17,055 nucleotides of DNA from Scytonema sp. UIC 10036 (lineage in GTDB: Bacteria; Cyanobacteriota; Cyanobacteriia; Cyanobacteriales; Nostocaceae). Below are positions 7,357-13,597 of this stretch, piece after piece. The notes below the pieces were generated by a model. That model worked only from the letters and a program-made list of their open reading frames with translations. It searched no databases and was not told the origin of the DNA. A program made the translations under genes and the position numbers. The number at the start of each line of letters is the position of its first letter. Within the stretch, counting starts at the first letter, position 1. The stretch covers positions 1 through 17,055 of the forward strand of contig NZ_WJFC01000264.1 in the NCBI RefSeq assembly GCF_009725235.1, in the 5' to 3' direction.

Positions 7357-7554
7357 GAGTCAGGAGTCGGGTTAGGGTTAGGGAAGACTGTTGGCTTGCC
7401 TTTCTCTAATCTTTAAAAACCGCAGAGGACGCAGAGGACGCAGAGGGAAGAGAGAGTGGAGATTTTTCTCGAATGATTTATGATGGCTGTATAATTCTTG
7501 CGTGGGATGGCAGTCACAAGAGTATAAAGCTAGGATAGGGAATCAACCCAGTTT
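7357..7554. other. Intergenic region with CGCAGAGGA triple repeat
   Basis: After the stop there is a GGGTTAGGGTTAGGG stretch (7370-7384). At 7421-7447 are three 9-bp units, CGCAGAGGA twice and CGCAGAGGG, a repeat type common between genes in Nostoc relatives. A purine-rich AGGATAGGG (7532-7540) is the only ribosome-site candidate for the next gene and sits rather far (14 nt) from its TTG. No gene is seen. Confidence 0.6.
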
Positions 7555-8613
7555 TTGTTTGAAACTTACTTTGTTGTTGTGATTAATCAACACTCGGAAA
7601 CTATTCTTAACGCTCAATTTGAAAAAGCGTCAGATCGGGGCTATAAATTTACTTGGTTCGATTGGTTTTGTTTGTGGTATCCTCCTGGTTGGCTCATCTT
7701 ATTTAACCGCCACTGGCAGCACTATCATGCAGATCCGGATGGTTGGAATTGGCTGGAGTATCTCTTGTTTCTAATTCCTGGGGGGTTTTATATAGCGTTG
7801 TTCATTCGTTGGTTGCGTCTTGGCTGTCGTTTCCCACAGAGTAAGATGGTGGAATTTGACCCAAATTATCAACAAGTGTTTCGAGATGAAATTCTCGATC
7901 GTATCGTTAAATATTATTTTCGTGGTGAGTTACAACAAATTGAAAATTTGCCGCAAACAGGCTCGATGATTGTGGCAATGAATCATGCAGGAATGTGTTT
8001 TCCTTGGGATATTGTGACGTTAGGTTACCTTTTAAGTAAATTAAGAGGATGGGTAGTACAACCATTAGCTGGGGTATCTTTGTTCGATCATGCTTGGATC
8101 AATTGGTGGCTACCATCAGGATGGACAAAGATTTTAGGTGCTGTAAGAGCAGAGTTAGATGATTTTGAAGCTGCTGTACAAGAACGCACAATTCTCCTCT
8201 ATGCACCAGAAGGTTTACGCGGACCTAGAAAAGGTTGGGTAAAACGCTATCAATTGGAACCGTTTGATTTGAGTTTTATTCGGCTCAGTCAGCGCTATGA
8301 AATTCCTATATTGCCTGTGATTTGCATTGGTAGTGAAAACTTACATCCTTGGACATTTAATATTAGAAAGCTACAAAAGCTATTCAAGTTGCCATTTTTG
8401 CCTATCTCCCCTTTAATGCCAATATTTATTCTTTTTCCCTCAATGGGAGTTTGGGCAATGAGGAGTCGTTTGCGTTACTTTATTCAGCCCTTGCATAGAG
8501 TAGAAGGCGATCGCAATCAAACAGAAAGAGCAGTTGCTTATCAAAAAGCACAACAGTTAAAAGAAAAAATCCAAGCTCAAATCATCCAAATAAAGACTTC
8601 AACTAAAAATTGA
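7555..8613 (+). CDS. Lysophospholipid/diacylglycerol-type acyltransferase (LPLAT superfamily)
   Basis: This is up to 352 residues. Two hydrophobic stretches rich in aromatic residues (about 37-50 and 67-86) suggest membrane anchoring. The acyltransferase domain begins near residue 120. Asn143-His144 starts the catalytic block, but the paired acid is Asp152, giving H-x7-D rather than the H-x4-D of PlsC. Block III is the P-E-G segment at 218-220 (YAPEGLRGPRKGW), followed by I-P-I-L-P-V (about 255-260). This pattern is closer to the MGAT/DAGAT-like branch than to classic PlsC. It probably acylates a glycerolipid or related acceptor at the membrane; the acceptor is unknown. The TTG at 7555 is taken as start, with in-frame GTG 7579 as alternative; neither has an ideal ribosome site. 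Confidence 0.75.
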   Translation: MFETYFVVVINQHSETILNAQFEKASDRGYKFTWFDWFCLWYPPGWLILFNRHWQHYHADPDGWNWLEYLLFLIPGGFYIALFIRWLRLGCRFPQSKMVEFDPNYQQVFRDEILDRIVKYYFRGELQQIENLPQTGSMIVAMNHAGMCFPWDIVTLGYLLSKLRGWVVQPLAGVSLFDHAWINWWLPSGWTKILGAVRAELDDFEAAVQERTILLYAPEGLRGPRKGWVKRYQLEPFDLSFIRLSQRYEIPILPVICIGSENLHPWTFNIRKLQKLFKLPFLPISPLMPIFILFPSMGVWAMRSRLRYFIQPLHRVEGDRNQTERAVAYQKAQQLKEKIQAQIIQIKTSTKN

Positions 8614-8632
8614 TTATCTTATAAGGATAATT

Positions 8633-8705
8633 GTAGGTTGGGTTGAGGAACGAAACCCAACAAACGTTGCGAGAATGTTGGGTTTCGTTCCTCAACCCAA
8701 CCTAC
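8633..8705. repeat. Perfect 29-bp inverted repeat between convergent genes
   Basis: The left arm 8633-8661 and the right arm 8677-8705 are exact reverse complements with a 15-nt loop. It is the intact form of the element broken up at 30-185. It fills the gap between the acyltransferase stop and the AraC regulator stop, so the transcript of either strand would end in a very stable hairpin; there is no T-tract. It resembles a non-coding mobile palindrome (REP- or MITE-like). Confidence 0.95.
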
Positions 8706-8711
8706 ATCGTA

Positions 8712-9623
8712 TTATCTGATAAAAGAGCAAAAACTTGAGGTTCGTCTGTCTGCTCGGTAGTTTTGAGGAGTTGTTCCTGTTACCAGGCGAAACTGCGTGC
8801 TGAAGTAGGCATGGCTGTTAAAACCTACTTGGTAAGCAATTTCAATAATTGGTAGTTCTGTCTTCTCCAATAACTGCTTTGCTTGGCTGATGCGATGGTG
8901 AATCAAATACTTAAGAGGAGTTTGTCCAGTGGTTTTCTTGAACATACGTGAAAAGTGAACGGGGCTGTAGCCCACAATTTTTGCCATATCCGCAATTGAA
9001 ATATTCTTTGTCCCTTCTGCTGCAATGAAATCCCGCACTTTTGTTAAGTGTCGAATGGAGAGTTTACCTGTAGTTAGAGGCTTAGTAAAATTGTTGGCGT
9101 AATTATTAACCAAATGAGATACTAATACATTTAGCGTAGATTCAATAAGTAACTCACTGGCTTTTCCATAACGCAAGCGCTCGTTGCGGATAGTTGCTGC
9201 TAATTGTAGTATAAACGGGTCGTCGGCAATTTTTAGCTCCCCCAAACAAAGCGATCGCCCCCTATCGGATTCAGGTATTGCTTGGGTAATCCAATGGGGT
9301 GTCAGGTAAAAATTCATCAATTCACTAGTCCGTTCAACCACTAATCCGTGCGGTTGTTCGTTCGGTACTATGTAGCATTGTCCCACTCTAACTTGCCCTT
9401 GCATTTGCCGTCCTGTTGCTGTGTGCCAACTACAAAAAAGATGCCCGTTATCGAACACAACGGTTATTTGATAAGGAATATGCTCGTGTTCGCCAAGGTG
9501 ATTGGGTTGCAGATTAGCATTGAACAGCCCTGTGCCATCGTTATCCAACCTCAGATATTGGTGCAGGATACCGCGATCGTTGTGATGTAAGGTTTTCTGA
9601 CCAGTGTTTGGATCGATCAACAT
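8712..9623 (-). CDS. AraC family transcriptional regulator
   Basis: This 303-residue protein has an N-terminal cupin-like sensing half (H-E-H-x-P near residue 46-50, then alternating beta-type sequence to about 110). The C-terminal half is the AraC/XylS DNA-binding domain (about 188-293) with two helix-turn-helices: NISIADMAKIVGYSPVHFSR (207-226) and PIIEIAYQVGFNSHAYFSTQ (258-277). The trailing P-x-x-Y-R (286-290) is the usual family end. It should bind DNA in the cytoplasm and respond to a small ligand that cannot be named. Its start is 160 nt from the divergent SDR gene, the classic layout for a regulator controlling its neighbour and itself. A TAGAGGT lies almost directly against the ATG, which is very close for a ribosome site; no other in-frame ATG lies nearby. 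Confidence 0.9.
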   Translation of the reverse strand: MLIDPNTGQKTLHHNDRGILHQYLRLDNDGTGLFNANLQPNHLGEHEHIPYQITVVFDNGHLFCSWHTATGRQMQGQVRVGQCYIVPNEQPHGLVVERTSELMNFYLTPHWITQAIPESDRGRSLCLGELKIADDPFILQLAATIRNERLRYGKASELLIESTLNVLVSHLVNNYANNFTKPLTTGKLSIRHLTKVRDFIAAEGTKNISIADMAKIVGYSPVHFSRMFKKTTGQTPLKYLIHHRISQAKQLLEKTELPIIEIAYQVGFNSHAYFSTQFRLVTGTTPQNYRADRRTSSFCSFIR

Positions 9624-9783
9624 ACCTCTAAATATGGAAGAAATTGGACTTAGAAATAAATCGCGATGGGATATTGAAAATCATGATAAATATTTGAAAG
9701 ATTTTTGACTTTGGGTATCTTAAACTAACCTTGAGTAATTTTTGCCAAATTTAAGGTAGCTTTTACCTTGAGGGAGTAAGCAT
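9624..9783. promoter_or_regulatory. Divergent AraC-SDR control region with repeated ACCTTGAG
   Basis: An 8-bp direct repeat ACCTTGAG occurs at 9728-9735 and 9765-9772, and AAGGTA/TACCTT (9753-9758/9764-9769) forms an inverted repeat that overlaps the second copy. The second copy runs into the SDR ribosome site GAGGGAG (9770-9776). TTGACT at 9705-9710 could serve as a -35, but no good -10 follows. Direct repeats of this kind are the usual shape of AraC-family operators, so this is a candidate site. Confidence 0.4.
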
Positions 9784-10530
9784 ATGATCGCTCAAGCGAA
9801 AACAGTCGCGATTGTTACAGGCGCTTCAAGAGGTATTGGAGCCGAGATTGCTAAAAAACTTGCCTCCAATGGTTTTGCTGTGGTAGTTAACTACGCGGGT
9901 AATAAGCAAAAAGCTGATGAAGTCGTTAATGCCATTAAAGCCACAGGCGGGGAAGCAATTTCAGTTCAAGGGGATGTGTCCAACTCCAAAGATGTTGCCT
10001 ATTTGTTTGATATGGCTGAGCAAGAATTTGGTGGCATTGATGTCTTGGTGAATAATGCAGGTATTCAAACCCCAACGGCTATTAATATTGCCGATACTGA
10101 CGATGATTTGTATGACCGAATTTTCAATACAAATACTCGTGGTACGTTCTTTCTTTTGCGACAAGCTGCTAAGCGATTGCGTGAAGGCGGACACATCGTT
10201 AACTTTTCAACCAGTGCGGTTGGTTTAGCTATGCCCGGTTATGCCGTTTATGCTGGCTCAAAGGCTGCTGTTGAAGTCTTTACCAACATTATGGCTAAGG
10301 AACTCAGGGGACGAAATATTACTGTCAATGCGATCGCACCCGGACCTACCGCTACCGATCTGTTCTATCAGGGCAAGTCTGAGGAATTGATCCAGAAATT
10401 TGCTCAACAAGCACCTTTAGAGCGATTGGGACAACCAGAAGATATTGCTAACGCTGTCGCTTTCTTGGTTAGTCCTACAGGAAGTTGGATCAATGGTCAA
10501 ACTATCCGCGTGAATGGCGGCATTGTTTAG
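9784..10530 (+). CDS. SDR family oxidoreductase
   Basis: This 248-residue classical short-chain dehydrogenase/reductase has the cofactor motif T-G-A-S-R-G-I-G (12-19), the D-V pair at 64-65, N-N-A-G (90-93) and the catalytic Tyr156-x3-Lys160 in YAGSK. The catalytic serine region reads S142-T143-S144; strict spacing from Tyr156 places Thr143 at the active position, with serines on either side. The C-terminal I-N-G-Q-T-I-R-V-N-G-G is standard. N36-Y37 after the second strand rather than Asp argues for NADP(H). The substrate is unknown. A good ribosome site (GAGGGAG, 7 nt spacing) supports ATG 9784. The gene is divergent from an AraC regulator, its likely controller, and converges on the response regulator across a palindromic repeat. 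Confidence 0.9.
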   Translation: MIAQAKTVAIVTGASRGIGAEIAKKLASNGFAVVVNYAGNKQKADEVVNAIKATGGEAISVQGDVSNSKDVAYLFDMAEQEFGGIDVLVNNAGIQTPTAINIADTDDDLYDRIFNTNTRGTFFLLRQAAKRLREGGHIVNFSTSAVGLAMPGYAVYAGSKAAVEVFTNIMAKELRGRNITVNAIAPGPTATDLFYQGKSEELIQKFAQQAPLERLGQPEDIANAVAFLVSPTGSWINGQTIRVNGGIV

Positions 10531-10569
10531 GTCGAACTTTCGTCTCTCGTTCCGGTGGTTCTCGTCTGT

Positions 10570-10684
10570 CTCTCGTTCCCAGGTTGTACCTGGGAATGCA
10601 GTGATTGAGGCTCTGCCTCGTTTTCATCGCAGGAGGCGGAGCCTCTAGAAAGGCATTACCAGGCTCCGCCTGGTAACGAGAACA
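10570..10684. repeat. Palindromic intergenic repeat, CTCTCGTTCCCA family, copy 2
   Basis: Terminal inverted repeats CTCGTTCCCAGG (10572-10583) and CCTGGTAACGAG (10669-10680) match at 11 of 12 positions. Inside are the hairpins TTCCCAGG/CCTGGGAA (10576-10583/10589-10596), GAGGCTCTGCCTC (10607-10619), GAGGCGGAGCCTC (10633-10645) and TTACCAGGCTCCGCCTGGTAA. It lies between the convergent SDR and response regulator genes and shares its opening and core with 4563-4687. No coding capacity, so it looks like a non-autonomous dispersed element. Confidence 0.85.
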
Positions 10685-10692
10685 AGGAGAAA

Positions 10693-11394
10693 CTATGGAT
10701 TCATTTCGGGTGTAGACGTTCCAAAGCGATACCCTTTGCCATAAACAGTGTGAATTAAAGGGGTTTCACCAGTCTGTTCAATTTTCCGCCGTAGCAAACG
10801 AATCAGTGCTGCAATTACATTACTGCTGGGTTGTTCGCCTTCTTTCCACAAATGTTGCAAAATTTGCGCGTGAGTCAGCAATTGTCCGGTATTTTCCATA
10901 AAATACTGTAAAAGCTGGCTTTCTTTTTCCGACAGTTCGATCGCTCTTCCTTGACGGTAAGCAACTTGGTTATCGACATCAAGTTCTAGATCCGCTACAG
11001 TTAACTTTTGACTGGTTGCACTGTAAGGCTGCGAACCAGAACGACGCAACAAAGCACGGACTCGTGCCAGTAACTCGCGTAATTCAAACGGTTTCACCAA
11101 ATAATCATCCGCGCCGACATCTAAACCTTGTACTCGGTCATCCAAAGTATCCTTAGCAGTTAGAAACAGAACGGGAGTGGTTTTACCTTCGCGTCGCAAT
11201 TCCTGACAAATCTCCAATCCTGTCTTTCCTGGTAGCATCCAATCTAAAATCAGCAGATCGTAATTGCCGTCCTGCACCAGTTGACTACCACTTGTTCCGT
11301 CATAAACAGCATCAACACTATATCCCTCACGAGTTAACACGCGAGTCAAGGGGTCAGTGAGTTCAATTTCATCATCAACTACCAAAATTCGCAT
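10693..11394 (-). CDS. OmpR/PhoB-family response regulator (RppA-like)
   Basis: This 233-residue protein has a receiver domain (1-115) with Asp8/Asp9, phospho-acceptor Asp51 in LILDWMLPG, Thr79 and Lys101 in KPFELRELLARVRALLRR. A winged-helix output domain follows (about 130-229), with RLLRRKIEQTG as recognition helix and the T-V-Y-G-K-G-Y-R-F hairpin wing. Sequence style is close to cyanobacterial regulators called RppA, but that name is not certain. It is a DNA-binding transcription factor activated by phosphorylation. No histidine kinase is next to it: downstream is a repeat and a convergent gene, upstream a heptamer array and divergent hisG. It therefore appears to be an orphan. The ATG is only 12 nt from the array, and no Shine-Dalgarno is visible. 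Confidence 0.9.
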   Translation of the reverse strand: MRILVVDDEIELTDPLTRVLTREGYSVDAVYDGTSGSQLVQDGNYDLLILDWMLPGKTGLEICQELRREGKTTPVLFLTAKDTLDDRVQGLDVGADDYLVKPFELRELLARVRALLRRSGSQPYSATSQKLTVADLELDVDNQVAYRQGRAIELSEKESQLLQYFMENTGQLLTHAQILQHLWKEGEQPSSNVIAALIRLLRRKIEQTGETPLIHTVYGKGYRFGTSTPEMNP

Positions 11395-11406
11395 AGCACG
11401 TCGTTA

Positions 11407-11554
11407 TTTTGGATTTTGGATTTTGGATTTTGGATTTTGGATTTTGGATTTTTGGATTTTGGATTTTGGATTTTGGATTGGGGGATGCGTGGATTTGGGA
11501 TTTGGGATGCGTGGATTTGGGATTTGGGATTTGGGATTTGGGATTTGGGATTGG
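11407..11554. repeat. Two adjoining heptamer arrays, TTTTGGA and TTTGGGA
   Basis: The first array (11407-11477) is ten TTTTGGA units, one of them with an extra T. After a short break comes an array of TTTGGGA units (11494-11507 and 11516-11550) with interruptions TGCGTGGA. A 22-bp block (11484-11505) is duplicated directly behind itself (11506-11527). All three plus-strand frames stay open across it because the unit lacks stops; this is not evidence of a gene. It fills most of the space between the divergent response regulator and hisG. Confidence 0.95.
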
Positions 11555-11626
11555 AAAATATGTTCGGGAAACTGATATCCTACAAATTTGAGCTTAACTA
11601 GTAACCATACAATCTAAAATCCCCAT

Positions 11627-12259
11627 ATGCTTACTGTTGCACTACCAAAAGGCGAACTTCTTAAAAATAGCATCCGCATACTGCAAGATGTGGGATTGGA
11701 CTTTAGTGCTTTTTTGGATTCAGGTAACCGCCAACTTCAGATTACTGACTCTAGCGGACAAGCGAAAGGGTTATTAGTACGAGCGCAGGATGTGCCGGTT
11801 TATGTAGAATACGGTCAGGCACAGTTGGGTATTGTTGGTTACGACGTACTGCGGGAGAAAAAACCGCAAGTGGCTCATCTAGTTGATTTGCAGTTTGGAC
11901 ATTGCCGGATGTCGGTGGCGGTGAAACAGTCAAGCCCTTATCGTTCGGCATTGGAGTTACCCCCTCATGGTCGAGTCGCTTCCAAGTATGTCAACTGTGC
12001 TCGTGAATATTTTTACAGTTTGGATTTTCCTGTAGAAATTGTACCGTTATCTGGTTCTGTGGAACTAGGTCCGATTATGGGAATGTCAGAGGCAATTGTC
12101 GATTTGGTTTCCACAGGGCGAACTTTGCGCGAGAATGGTTTGGTTGAAATTGCAACCCTGTATGAAAGTACGGCTAGGTTAATTGCCCATCCTTTGAGTT
12201 ACCGCCTCAATACGGGTAATTTACTTGAGTTGGTTGAGAAATTGCGGAGTAGGGGTTAA
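11627..12259 (+). CDS. hisG: ATP phosphoribosyltransferase, short form
   Basis: HisG catalyses the first step of histidine synthesis, joining ATP and PRPP. The 210-residue length is that of the short form (HisG-S), which works as a hetero-octamer with HisZ and lacks the C-terminal regulatory domain. The opening [10 protein letters not shown], the G-I-V-G-Y-D-V-L segment (about 68-75) and the PRPP-binding region with [19 protein letters not shown] (about 154-172) are diagnostic. No other his gene is in the window, which is normal for cyanobacteria where his genes are scattered; hisZ must be elsewhere. ATG 11627 agrees with the family start, but there is no Shine-Dalgarno. The upstream heptamer array ends about 70 nt before the start. 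Confidence 0.95.
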   Translation: MLTVALPKGELLKNSIRILQDVGLDFSAFLDSGNRQLQITDSSGQAKGLLVRAQDVPVYVEYGQAQLGIVGYDVLREKKPQVAHLVDLQFGHCRMSVAVKQSSPYRSALELPPHGRVASKYVNCAREYFYSLDFPVEIVPLSGSVELGPIMGMSEAIVDLVSTGRTLRENGLVEIATLYESTARLIAHPLSYRLNTGNLLELVEKLRSRG

Positions 12260-12369
12260 GGGCTATCAAAATATAATCCCCGTCATTGGCATTCTTTCTC
12301 ATATCCCACGCCCGCTCTCATCCCACTCCTTCAGATGATAAACAAGCAACTGTAAGAATTTGGGACTCA

Positions 12370-12873
12370 TCAATCTGTCGTTGCTTCTTCTGCAAGAGCA
12401 AGTGTTTCATCGTAGAGTTGATTGCTAATCCGAAAATTTGCTTCACCAATCAACCGTTCTAGAACCGAACGAACAACAGGAATTAAACCTTGACGTTTTG
12501 CAGCAAGTAACACACCCAGAATGCCAGTAATTCTTAATCCCTGTCGTTTTGCTTCTGTCCGTCCCAAACGCTCATCTATCAGTAGTTGGGTTGCCTGCAA
12601 CTCAATCGCCAGCACAATGGCATTTGCCTCACCAGGATCGAGCCTACGTTCACGTTCCAATATCATTACCTGGGTTCGATCGCTCACCGAGCGAACATTC
12701 AACCAATCAGCCGTTATCACAGTCTGGGTTACAGGATGATTTTCACCATTTGCAAGAAGTTCAATATAAACCGCATCTGGAATCACAATTGTTCCAAATA
12801 GTTGAGGGAGCAAATCAACATGACCAACCACAATCAAATTAGCGATCGGTGAAGTATCACTAACGATAATCAC
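12370..12873 (-). CDS. DUF3368 PIN-like toxin of a toxin-antitoxin pair
   Basis: This 167-residue PIN-fold protein belongs to the DUF3368 group. It begins V-S-D-T-S-P-I-A-N-L (4-13), giving the first acidic residue Asp6. Further acidic positions fit the PIN metal site: Glu38, Asp79/Glu82 in the L-D-P-G-E-A-N-A-I motif and Asp100 in LLIDERLGR. The G-I-L-G-V-L-L-A-A-K stretch (117-126) is typical of this subgroup. PIN toxins are usually metal-dependent ribonucleases acting on cytosolic RNA; the target is unknown. Translation starts at GTG inside the antitoxin stop (GTGA, 4-nt overlap), which points to coupled expression. The C-terminus (141-163) is related to a gene fragment at 13307-13378. All expected motifs are intact, so it is probably functional. 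Confidence 0.85.
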   Translation of the reverse strand: MIIVSDTSPIANLIVVGHVDLLPQLFGTIVIPDAVYIELLANGENHPVTQTVITADWLNVRSVSDRTQVMILERERRLDPGEANAIVLAIELQATQLLIDERLGRTEAKRQGLRITGILGVLLAAKRQGLIPVVRSVLERLIGEANFRISNQLYDETLALAEEATTD

Positions 12874-13115
12874 AACAACCCCAATTCCTGCAAATTCTTC
12901 ACATCCTCATATAATTCATCTACATCATAATGAACACAAAGATTCTTCTTTGCCAGAAGAGCCTGAAATTCCAGTTGGGTCATCCCCAAAAAACGACTAG
13001 CACTACCTAAAGTAATTTTCTCACGCTGAAACAGCAACAGCACTAATTCCTGTAAAAGTTCTGATTCGGAAAGTCCAGAAGCTTGAACTAGTTCATCAGA
13101 AATGATAAAACTCAT
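12870..13115 (-). CDS. UPF0175 family antitoxin
   Basis: This is an 81-residue protein. The family start pattern M-S-x-x-I-S-D-E-x-x-x-A-S-G-L-S-E-x-E-L places the start at the ATG at 13113-13115, not at the in-frame ATG 48 nt further upstream, whose extra residues look unlike the family. The central F-Q-R-E-K-I-T-L-G-S-A-S-R-F-L-G-M segment is a short helix-turn-helix-like region, and the tail L-C-V-H-Y-D-V-D-E-L-Y-E-D-V is typical. UPF0175 proteins are commonly encoded just upstream of DUF3368 PIN proteins and are taken as their antitoxins. The 4-nt overlap with the toxin supports one operon, probably self-regulated. No clear Shine-Dalgarno is seen before the start. Confidence 0.82.
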   Translation of the reverse strand: MSFIISDELVQASGLSESELLQELVLLLFQREKITLGSASRFLGMTQLEFQALLAKKNLCVHYDVDELYEDVKNLQELGLL

Positions 13116-13164
13116 GGGAAGGAGTAAGAAAGTTATGACTCTAGTAGTATATCTGTTATCCAAG

Positions 13165-13202
13165 TATGGTGGCGATTGTGCCGAGGGAGCAAAGCCACCA
13201 TA
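13165..13202. promoter_or_regulatory. Inverted repeat upstream of the toxin-antitoxin operon
   Basis: A perfect 9-bp inverted repeat TATGGTGGC/GCCACCATA (13165-13173/13194-13202) with a 20-nt loop lies 50 nt before the antitoxin start. This is a plausible position for an autoregulatory operator of the minus-strand operon. It could equally be a leftover of the neighbouring gene debris. Confidence 0.35.
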
Positions 13203-13266
13203 ACACGTGTGTCAACCATCACCTGATGGAGGTTAACCAACAAGTACGATCTATCCCTTTTGCATT

Positions 13267-13378
13267 CAGCCAGCTGGAACTCAGGCTCAATCTCACTGAG
13301 GTATGCCTGATTTTAGAAGCTGGCTATTGGATCGATCGTAATTTATACGATGAGGTGTTGCAACAAGTAGGAGAGTAG
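13267..13378 (+). pseudogene. Chimeric gene remnant: GAF-domain scrap joined to DUF3368 toxin tail
   Basis: Within a 70-codon open frame (possible start 13166) two fragments are joined. Nucleotides 13267-13307 match 14059-14099 of the downstream kinase gene at 36 of 41 positions and encode the same F/I-S-Q-L-E-L-R-x-N-L-T-E-V end of a GAF domain. From 13307 to the TAG at 13376-13378 the frame encodes LILEAGYWIDRNLYDEVLQQ and then VGE. This matches residues 141-163 of the adjacent PIN toxin at 11 of 23 positions. Neither half could fold as a domain. The first 34 residues resemble nothing I know and there is no ribosome site, so it is best called debris from recombination rather than a gene. 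Confidence 0.65.
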
Positions 13379-13393
13379 TCAGTTGCAGTACTA

Positions 13394-13429
13394 GAAGCCG
13401 TGGGTAAGGAGTCAGCAACCCCCGGCTTC
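13394..13429. repeat. GAAGCCG-type hairpin
   Basis: GAAGCCG-T-GGGT (13394-13405) pairs with ACCC-C-CGGCTTC (13418-13429): 11 pairs and one mismatch, with a 12-nt loop. It follows the chimeric remnant by 15 nt and precedes an AT-rich stretch. It can act as a terminator-like hairpin, though no T-tract follows. Similar GAAGCC...GGCTTC hairpins occur at right ends of IS200/IS605-type elements, but no tnpA or tnpB sequence is present here. Confidence 0.5.
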
Positions 13430-13597
13430 AATAATAATCATTATAAAAAATTTACATATTTCAACACGAATCGTGAAAAACATCCGGCAAAAGTGTTAAA
13501 ACTTAAAAGAACTTTCAAAATACAGAGAGAAGTCACTTTTGCAAGCTATAAATAGAGGAAACTACAGAGTTACTTCTGTAAATTTATTTAAAGATTT
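13430..13597 (+). promoter_or_regulatory. AT-rich leader of the sensor kinase operon
   Basis: There is no gene here. A perfect 9-bp inverted repeat GCAAAAGTG/CACTTTTGC (13487-13495/13534-13542) is separated by 38 nt, and the small palindrome CACGAATCGTG lies at 13465-13475. TATAAAT at 13547-13553 could be a -10 box without a recognisable -35. No Shine-Dalgarno is seen before ATG 13598. Confidence 0.3.

Noticed and set aside
7370..7384. Telomere-like GGGTTA repeats
   Set aside because: Only about two units; a chance low-complexity stretch in a repeat-rich spacer.
11407..11554. CRISPR-like array
   Set aside because: Units are contiguous 7-mers without spacers, and no cas genes are present.
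11357..11601. Three overlapping plus-strand open frames rich in Phe, Trp, Ile, Leu, Asp and Gly
   Set aside because: They come from the heptamer array, whose unit has no stop codon in any frame; the repeated peptide is an artefact and no ribosome site is present.
12260..12369. Possible RNA gene or terminator between hisG and the toxin
   Set aside because: No convincing stem with a T-tract, no tRNA-like structure and no open frame were seen.
13116..13163. Longer antitoxin starting at 13163 with 16 extra residues
   Set aside because: UPF0175 proteins start with the M-S-x-x-I-S-D-E pattern, which is reached at 13115; the extra hydrophobic residues do not fit and no ribosome site precedes them.
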